Made by a program: the position numbers and the translations under genes. Positions 59,472 to 64,000 of a stretch of DNA of 64,000 bases are shown one piece after another. The notes under the pieces were generated by a model, which did no database searches, was not told the origin of the DNA, and worked only from the letters and a program-made list of their open reading frames with translations. Location of the stretch: positions 14,921 to 78,920 of the forward strand of contig CAYJWI010000002.1 in the NCBI GenBank assembly GCA_964373815.1, given 5' to 3'. Each line of letters begins with the position of its first letter. Position 1 is the stretch's first letter. Source of the stretch: UBA10205 sp964373815 (lineage in GTDB: Archaea > Iainarchaeota > Iainarchaeia > Iainarchaeales > Iainarchaeaceae).

Positions 59472-59938
59472 CTAGGTCGCCTCCGCGCAATTTTTTTCCT
59501 TGCAGGCTGCCTTCTGCGGAAATTACCTAAAATTGGTTTTTTGGCCGATGCTTTTGCATTTGTGTAAGCGGCAGTGAATCTGGCCGTGCGGCTAGCCTGT
59601 TCATCAGAGTAGGAGCCTGTTCCGCAATGCACCAGCACCTTTGTCCCTTTTTTTCTGCTCTCTTCCACCAACCGCAAAAAACGGGCCATGAATGAACGCT
59701 GGACTTCCTCAAAACGGTCTACCAGAGCGCCGGAATAATCAAGCTCCCTGAGCCCGGCAAATTTCGAAATATCGCCAGATATTCCTGTCAGGTTTACAAT
59801 AGTTGTGACTCCTTTAGATTTTAGAAACGCTAATTCATCGGTCGATATCGGGTTTCCGCTGGCACAAACTACATCATCCACAAACCTGAAATTAAACGGT
59901 TTCCTTTCAACCACCAAGACCGCCGCCAAAACATACAA
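59468..59938 (-). CDS. Dual-specificity-phosphatase-like protein lacking the catalytic Arg
   Basis: A 156-aa protein with the dual-specificity phosphatase fold: FNFRFVDDVVCASGNPIS, GVTTIVNLTG and the P-loop HCGTGSYSDEQ, in which the catalytic Cys105 is present. The P-loop normally reads H-C-x5-R; here the sixth residue after Cys is Ser111, and no Arg is in place. The protein may be a pseudophosphatase or bind phosphate in another way. The basic C-terminus (FRRRQPARKKIARRRPR) could bind nucleic acid. It is translationally coupled to the mini zinc ribbon through an ATGA overlap. Confidence 0.82.
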   Translation of the reverse strand: MYVLAAVLVVERKPFNFRFVDDVVCASGNPISTDELAFLKSKGVTTIVNLTGISGDISKFAGLRELDYSGALVDRFEEVQRSFMARFLRLVEESRKKGTKVLVHCGTGSYSDEQASRTARFTAAYTNAKASAKKPILGNFRRRQPARKKIARRRPR

Positions 59939-59956
59939 TATACATCAATGACCGCC

Positions 59957-60364
59957 TCACACGATTTTTACCTTCGCTTCCTTCACGCCGAGCCACTCCT
60001 TGTCGCAGGTGATTATCTCAAAATCATTGGCAATTCCCATCTGGAGTATCATTGCATCAGCCATTGAAAGGTTTAACTCCTGATATTTGAGCTTCAGGAA
60101 AGCGGCTTTTTGGGTCGTCTCTAAGTCTGCAGGAAGAAATTCAAGGATTGCGCCAAAAATTGCCAGGGCGCCGGCAGGGGACTTCCCGCTTTTCCTTCTG
60201 AGTGAAAATATGAACTCGGAAGCGCTCAAGGCGCTGGCCTTATCCTTCACAGGCGATTTGGCGCTTTCATTTAGCAATATCTCCACCCTGCCGCTGCCTT
60301 TCTCATTATTGGCAAAGCGCAGCATTGCAGACGTGTCATAAATCCTTGAAGGCAAGCCTGTCAT
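59957..60364 (-). CDS. vapC: VapC PIN-domain toxin
   Basis: A 135-aa PIN-domain ribonuclease toxin. The acidic residues of the active site are visible: Asp10 in YDTSAML, Glu50 in SASEF, Asp103 in SMADAMILQ and Asp121 in TCDKEWLG. It overlaps the 3' end of vapB by 29 nt, as is typical of such pairs. It lies in the minus-strand run between nurA and herA. Cognate partner: the 60336-60581 gene. Confidence 0.9.
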   Translation of the reverse strand: MTGLPSRIYDTSAMLRFANNEKGSGRVEILLNESAKSPVKDKASALSASEFIFSLRRKSGKSPAGALAIFGAILEFLPADLETTQKAAFLKLKYQELNLSMADAMILQMGIANDFEIITCDKEWLGVKEAKVKIV

Positions 60365-60581
60365 CCTCCTGTCTCATGCGCTTTATGTCGGACGATTTTA
60401 CGCCCATTCCCCGTGTCATTCCCTTCAGCGCCTTTAGTGGGTCTTTTGGTATTTCTATCAGCTCATACCCAAATGGCGTCGGGAAAACCTTGAACCTTGT
60501 GCCCGGGCGCTGCTTTCTTTCGGCGCGCGCCTTTGCAGGCAGGACTATCTGCCCTTTCGATGAAAGCTTGGTTTCATACAT
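60336..60581 (-). CDS. vapB: VapB AbrB-type antitoxin
   Basis: An 81-aa protein starting MYETKLSSKGQIVLPAKARAE, an AbrB/SpoVT looped-hinge DNA-binding domain, followed by a C-terminal tail that would wrap the toxin. It precedes vapC with an overlap. It lies 68 bp after the stop of nurA, with an A/T-rich promoter-like stretch upstream, so the pair has its own promoter and should autoregulate. Confidence 0.9.
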   Translation of the reverse strand: MYETKLSSKGQIVLPAKARAERKQRPGTRFKVFPTPFGYELIEIPKDPLKALKGMTRGMGVKSSDIKRMRQEDDRLAFKDL

Positions 60582-60649
60582 CTTACATCACCACACATAT
60601 TTCTTACTTTTAACTATAAGAATCTTACCTCGACCTTTTCCCGCGGCGC

Positions 60650-61753
60650 CTAGAACGGCCGGTTCTCCCTGCGCATCTTCATCTTTATCGCAGCGCCGAG
60701 CTTGTCCATTATCCTGCTATAAACTATCTCGATTTCCTCGCCCTTGAGGCGCGCACGCATGTCCGCCTCTATTAGAACCGAGGGGAAGGCATACTCACGG
60801 TGGAGAGAGCTTAGTGCAAGCGCTACCGAAGCTGCCTCGTCGGCCTTTGCCTTCAGGTTGCCGTTCGAGCAGCCTGTGCAGATGAACTCTACACGCAGGG
60901 GCCTGTCGAAGTCAGATGGCTTTGCGTAAAGCCCGTAAATGCTTCTTGCCCAGCCTTCGCTGAAATCCTGCAGCACGGGGTGCTTTGAGATGTCCTTTGT
61001 GTAAGTGAAGGCGCAGCTCCTCTCCCCGGTTTCGAGGAAGTGGTCGAGCAAACCCGAATCGAACATCCCGTCAAGCTTTTGCTTTTCAAGCACCCCGCCT
61101 GAAAAGAGCACTTCGTCCTGCAGCATCTGCCTAAAGCGCGAGCCCCTGCTGTCCTCCACTGTTGCTATGAGCGTGCAGCCTTTTTGCTGCGCGAGCGAAT
61201 AGAGCGACTCGAACTCTGAAATGATGCGCGAATAGTTTTTCGAAAGGCTCGAGTCCTTGCGTGGCTTGTCCTGGTACTGGGGCACGATGCTGCCGTCAAT
61301 GAAAAGGTATTTTGGGGAGTGGAGCTCTATCACTTTTTTCGCAGTGCCAACTTCCTCATAGAGCCTCATGAGGCTCTTGCTCTGCTCAGATTCATCCTCC
61401 TCGAGCGAACCTGAAGCTAGGTGCGGCTCTGGGAAGCTGAAATAATTCGGAAAATATTTTGCAGAAGAGACAATCCCGCCCGAGTAATCGAAAACAACGC
61501 CAACAGCCCTTATCAGCACGAGGTCAACCGTTGCGAGGCGCTTTGCCACAAAACCGGAATCGACACCCGCAACCATGCCCTGAGGAACCCACTGCGGAAC
61601 CTTGTATGAGAGCTTCTTTTCAGCCTTGCCGTCAACCGAGAGCGAAAAATCCTTCCCCTTGAGCGGCAGGAGCTTTCGCGCGGCATCCATCTTCCTCTCC
61701 TCGCCGAGGTGGATGGCGCTCACGGTTTCGTTGATGACCGAGGAAATGTTCAT
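60650..61753 (-). CDS. nurA: NurA 5'-3' nuclease
   Basis: Single- and double-strand 5'-3' exonuclease that works with HerA in DNA end resection. The 367-aa protein (start MNISSVINETVSA) has the NurA-domain signatures AGVDSGFVAKRLATVDLVL with the metal-binding Asp, LFIDGSIVPQY, GCTLIATVEDSRGSRF, and RPLRVEFICTG. An upstream ATG at 61846 would add 31 residues beyond the TATA-like CTTTTAAAAG found just upstream of 61753, so the later ATG is chosen. It is about 1.5 kb from herA with a toxin-antitoxin pair, a phosphatase-like gene and two zinc ribbons between. Confidence 0.9.
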   Translation of the reverse strand: MNISSVINETVSAIHLGEERKMDAARKLLPLKGKDFSLSVDGKAEKKLSYKVPQWVPQGMVAGVDSGFVAKRLATVDLVLIRAVGVVFDYSGGIVSSAKYFPNYFSFPEPHLASGSLEEDESEQSKSLMRLYEEVGTAKKVIELHSPKYLFIDGSIVPQYQDKPRKDSSLSKNYSRIISEFESLYSLAQQKGCTLIATVEDSRGSRFRQMLQDEVLFSGGVLEKQKLDGMFDSGLLDHFLETGERSCAFTYTKDISKHPVLQDFSEGWARSIYGLYAKPSDFDRPLRVEFICTGCSNGNLKAKADEAASVALALSSLHREYAFPSVLIEADMRARLKGEEIEIVYSRIMDKLGAAIKMKMRRENRPF

Positions 61754-61887
61754 AATAGATAGGATTCTTCCGGGGCTTTTAAAAGAAGTGGAGGCGTCAG
61801 TGCCGGTGCGAAGGAATATATTCCCTGAAAAGGAAATCTGTTGCAAATGCGCAAAAAAATGAGGGAAAAGGTAGGGTTTGGTTCAAT

Positions 61888-61954
61888 AGCCCGCCAGCCG
61901 CTCGCGGACGGGCTGGACTATGCTAGGGCAAGGACAACTTCGGGCGGCTTTTTT
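61888..61954 (+). promoter_or_regulatory. Possible attenuator with competing stems
   Basis: AGCCCG (61888-61893) can pair with CGGGCT (61909-61914), or CCAGCC (61894-61899) with GGCTGG (61911-61916); these exclude each other. AGCCGC (61896-61901) can instead pair with GCGGCT (61944-61949), followed by T6 at 61949-61954, a terminator-like form. This layout suits an attenuator or riboswitch before the small gene at 61975, but no known class fits and no promoter is clear. Confidence 0.35.
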
Positions 61955-61974
61955 CACAGGAGATGGAGCCTATT

Positions 61975-62106
61975 ATGAAAGCCTTAAGCGCTGCGGAGCT
62001 ATCGCCAAGGGAAACAGGCAACATCTGGGCTTTCTGCGCCAATTTTTACGCAAGGCACAACCGCGCCCCAAGCTTATCTGAGCTCAGGAAGGTTTTCAGG
62101 TTCTAA
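61975..62106 (+). CDS. Tiny gene, first half of a LexA-like HTH
   Basis: A 43-aa protein MKALSAAELSPRETGNIWAF then CANFYARHNRAPSLSEL, ending VFRF. The pattern resembles the first two helices of LexA-type winged helices (L-T-x-R-Q...PPSxREI), but it stops before the recognition helix. GGAG lies 6 nt before the ATG. It could be a remnant of a larger gene, a regulatory leader peptide of the element upstream, or chance. A second ATG at 61963 is in frame. Confidence 0.45.
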   Translation: MKALSAAELSPRETGNIWAFCANFYARHNRAPSLSELRKVFRF

Positions 62107-62156
62107 GGGAGCGGGAGAGCGTAAACTATTTAAACTTCGGGGCCGTTACTTTCTGG

Positions 62157-62546
62157 ATGAAAGCGGTATTTGAAGTAAAAACCCTCGAGAACGACTGGAA
62201 GCCACCTTTCAGGAAGAACAACTCCGCAAGGGAATACTCCGTTGGCGAGAGCGAGGAATTCGACAGGATTACAGGCAACGGCAACGACGAAGCCGTCTTC
62301 CAACTCCTCCAATATGCGGGGGAGAGGGCGCAGGTGAAGTACAGCAGGCTCTTTACCCTAAAAGAGCCGCTCGAACTCGGCGGAAAGGAAAAAACCATCT
62401 GGGCCCCGCTCGGAAAGGAAATCACAATAACATACCTCTGGGGCGAGAAGGGGATAACGAAGAAAATCACATACCTTGGCATGGCAGCGCAGGAAAACGA
62501 AAATGGCCAGCAAGCCCTCGAGCAAACCTCTGCCATCAACCAATAA
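62157..62546 (+). CDS. Hypothetical protein
   Basis: I do not recognise this 129-aa soluble protein. It starts MKAVFEVKTLENDWKPPFRK and has the pattern WAPLGKEITITYLWGEKGITK, beta-strand rich with a Gln/Asn-rich end. A TATTTAAAC stretch about 30 nt upstream could be its promoter. It precedes the alaX gene by 24 bp in the same direction. Neither function nor fold is evident. Confidence 0.7.
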   Translation: MKAVFEVKTLENDWKPPFRKNNSAREYSVGESEEFDRITGNGNDEAVFQLLQYAGERAQVKYSRLFTLKEPLELGGKEKTIWAPLGKEITITYLWGEKGITKKITYLGMAAQENENGQQALEQTSAINQ

Positions 62547-62570
62547 AGCACTTTCCAACCTAAATCCGTC

Positions 62571-63278
62571 GTGACTGAAAAGCTCTACCTCATGGATTCC
62601 TATCTCAAAGAGTGCGAAGCCACTGTGACTAAAGCCGAAGGCAAATCCATTGCCACTGACAAAACTATTTTTTATCCCCAAGGGGGCGGCCAGCCATCGG
62701 ATAGCGGCAAAATCATTTCCGCAAATGATGAGGAGTACAAAGTGGTTTTTGCAAAACAGCTCGGCGATGACGTCAGCCTTGAACTCGACAAGGAAGGCGT
62801 GAAGGAAGGGGAAAAAATAAAGTGCATCCTTGACTGGGGCCGCAGGTACAATCTGATGCGCATGCACACTTCCGCGCACCTGCTTGCCGCATGCATACAC
62901 AAAGAGCTCGGCGCGCTCATAACCGGAAACCAGCTGGAGGAGAAGCGGTCGAGGATGGATTTCAGCGTAAAGGATTTTGACAAGGGACTGCTGAAAACTT
63001 TCGAGCAAAAAGTGAACGCGCAAATAATCGCGGATTTGCCTGTAATCATTTCTTTCGAGGAGAGGGAAAAGGCGATGCAGAGGCCGGAGCTCTTCAGGCT
63101 AAAGGACGTTCTCCCTAAAAACATCCCCGTGCTAAGGATTGTTTCGATTGGCGATGCGGACACGCAGGCCGACGGCGGAACGCACGTTAAGAGCACGAAA
63201 GAGATCGGTCGTTTCAGGATTGTGGACTTCAAGAACAAGGGCGCGGAGAACCGGCGGATTTATTGGGAGCTGGATTGA
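62571..63278 (+). CDS. alaX: Alanyl-tRNA editing protein AlaX
   Basis: Stand-alone editing enzyme that removes serine or glycine mischarged on tRNA-Ala. The 235-aa protein has the N-terminal beta-barrel with YPQGGGQPSDSG, the zinc ligands HTSAH (His99, His103), and the C-terminal QADGGTHVKSTKEIG with the last His205, matching AlaX-M. The residue that is Cys in AlaRS is Asp201 here (ADGGTH), a variant I believe occurs in archaeal AlaX; this would need a family alignment to confirm. The start is a GTG at 62571. Confidence 0.9.
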   Translation: MTEKLYLMDSYLKECEATVTKAEGKSIATDKTIFYPQGGGQPSDSGKIISANDEEYKVVFAKQLGDDVSLELDKEGVKEGEKIKCILDWGRRYNLMRMHTSAHLLAACIHKELGALITGNQLEEKRSRMDFSVKDFDKGLLKTFEQKVNAQIIADLPVIISFEEREKAMQRPELFRLKDVLPKNIPVLRIVSIGDADTQADGGTHVKSTKEIGRFRIVDFKNKGAENRRIYWELD

Positions 63279-63291
63279 GGGAGACGGAAAA

Positions 63292-63864
63292 ATGCGGCCA
63301 AGAAAAAAACTCACGCCGACTCAAATAATAGAGCGAAGCCCTGCCGACCTGGAAAGGGGATGGAACAAAAAACCGTGCAGGCAGCCCGTCAGGGCGAGCT
63401 ATAAGGAAAAAAAGAGCAGCGCTTATATAAGAATCCCAAAGAAAGGGGAAACTATGCAGATACACCAGCACATTCATGAAGCTGAGGAACGCCAGTTTGT
63501 CCTGCCAAGCCCTGTTGACATAAGGAGGCGGAGAACACGCCCAAAAGTAACCGAAGTCATTGCTATAAGGGAGGCGGGCCAAGTGGCCGGCTATACTTTT
63601 GCAAAAATAAGGAACCCGAAGAAGACCCGCAAATTAAAAAAATTCACCAAAGTCAGGAAAATGCCGAGATCTTTTCTAAAATACTTATCCAGCCACGAGG
63701 AACCTTTAGTTGGCCAAGCACAAAAAGAACAATTTGCCGAGAACATAAGAAAAGCGGCCAAGAAGATAGATAAAGCAGGGCTGAAATTGAGGTTTGTGGC
63801 AAACAAAAACGCAGGTTTTTTCTTTGACCCAAGACGCATGCAGTTCGTGAGGCGCAGGAAATGA
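63292..63864 (+). CDS. Hypothetical basic protein
   Basis: I do not recognise this 190-aa protein. It is very basic (long runs rich in Lys/Arg: RNPKKTRKLKKFTKVRK, a tail RRMQFVRRRK) and starts MRPRKKLTPTQIIERSPADL. It could bind RNA or DNA. A longer reading back to 63139 would overlap alaX and adds an unlikely Arg/Thr-rich extension, so the ATG at 63292, 11 bp after alaX, is chosen. No motif points to a specific function. Confidence 0.6.
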   Translation: MRPRKKLTPTQIIERSPADLERGWNKKPCRQPVRASYKEKKSSAYIRIPKKGETMQIHQHIHEAEERQFVLPSPVDIRRRRTRPKVTEVIAIREAGQVAGYTFAKIRNPKKTRKLKKFTKVRKMPRSFLKYLSSHEEPLVGQAQKEQFAENIRKAAKKIDKAGLKLRFVANKNAGFFFDPRRMQFVRRRK

Positions 63865-63940
63865 AAATCGCCGGCCTCACGATTATTAGAAGGCAGCAAT
63901 AAACTTACAGGTTGAACACCTTTAAACCAAACATTTAAAT

Positions 63941-63960
63941 CTAATTAGTCACCTAATTAG
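63941..63960 (+). promoter_or_regulatory. Tandem CTAATTAG candidate operator
   Basis: CTAATTAG, itself a palindrome, occurs twice with a 4-bp TCAC spacer (63941-63948 and 63953-63960) just before the start at 63972. A TATA-like CATTTAAAT lies immediately upstream at about 63932-63940. Repeated palindromes over a promoter suit autoregulation by a small DNA-binding protein such as a toxin-antitoxin antitoxin. Confidence 0.45.
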
Positions 63961-63971
63961 TTGGTGGTCGC

Positions 63972-64000
63972 ATGGCACAGGTGGTTATATTTCTCGATGA
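63972..64000 (+). CDS. Start of a gene cut by the window end
   Basis: Only nine codons are visible: MAQVVIFLD. The opening resembles ribbon-helix-helix antitoxins (M-x-x-V-V-I-x-L-D-D-E), and the tandem palindromes over its promoter fit that kind of gene. Too little is seen for a firm call. Confidence 0.4.

Noticed and set aside
1..64000. CRISPR array or cas genes
   Set aside because: No regularly spaced direct repeats and no Cas proteins were seen; the CARF-like resemblance at 42226 is not enough.
1..64000. Ribosomal RNA, RNase P RNA or SRP RNA
   Set aside because: No matching conserved cores were seen in intergenic regions; only one tRNA is supported.

Overview
The window is a gene-dense archaeal chromosome segment. 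The evidence is an archaeal or eukaryote-like information-processing set: both replication factor C subunits, Orc1/Cdc6, CDC48/VAT, Pelota, ABCE1, aEF-1beta, RpoK, eS17, class I CCA-transferase, Rad50, HerA, NurA, NreA, Elp3 and Taw3. Many pilin-like genes carry class III signal peptides, and TATA boxes lie about 26 nt before leaderless starts. Several genes are bacterial in type (ThrRS with TGS and second editing domain, 2,3-BPG-dependent phosphoglycerate mutase, a PglC-like sugar transferase). Together with short or split versions of usual archaeal proteins (stand-alone NFACT-R, a short Rad50), this suggests a DPANN-type genome such as Micrarchaeota or Diapherotrites; that placement is inference. 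The sequence is a draft scaffold with one 100-N gap at 26595-26694.

Layout. 1-3.4 kb: end of pheT, rfcL and orc1/cdc6, then a gene-poor 440 bp with two inverted copies of a structured repeat (possible origin region). 3.8-7.0 kb: a membrane-anchored HTH protein and six pilin-like genes in two convergent groups. 7.1-20.4 kb: site-2 protease, sugar transferase, CDC48, NFACT-R, two Lrp-type regulators, topoisomerase I, an ATP-cone protein resembling class III ribonucleotide reductase, two membrane proteins, rfcS, nreA and a DUF2283 gene. 20.5-22.4 kb: thrS. 22.5-30.1 kb: a complete type IV pilus locus with ATPase, two platform proteins, seven or more pilins and a prepilin peptidase. 30.2-34.8 kb: OB-fold protein, TctA-like permease, JAMM protease, phosphoglycerate mutase and a second four-gene pilin-like operon. 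34.8-50.8 kb: asparagine synthase, a DUF4139 protein, ABCE1 divergent from pelota, an AT-rich orphan gene, elp3, taw3, thpR, a second secretion ATPase, cca, tRNA-Arg and aEF-1beta. 50.9-61.8 kb: rad50, eS17/rpoK, an unknown 499-aa protein, dedA, then a minus-strand run with intein-bearing herA, two small zinc ribbons, a phosphatase-like protein, vapBC and nurA. 61.8-64 kb: a possible attenuator, a tiny gene, alaX and hypotheticals.

Three themes connect the genes. First, surface pili: three pilin clusters, two ATPases and one peptidase. The main pilins share a DNA-identical 5' segment followed by variable six-cysteine tails, and a repeated CGTCAATCGACG-type element lies just upstream of the TATA box of three promoters, two of them driving pilins. 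Second, ribosome rescue and quality control: Pelota, ABCE1 and NFACT-R. Third, DNA end processing and replication: Rad50, HerA, NurA, NreA, RFC and Cdc6.

The most unusual item is the tandem pilin array at 26.5-27.9 kb. It looks like a conserved-head, variable-tail cassette set that may recombine, and the assembly breaks inside it.
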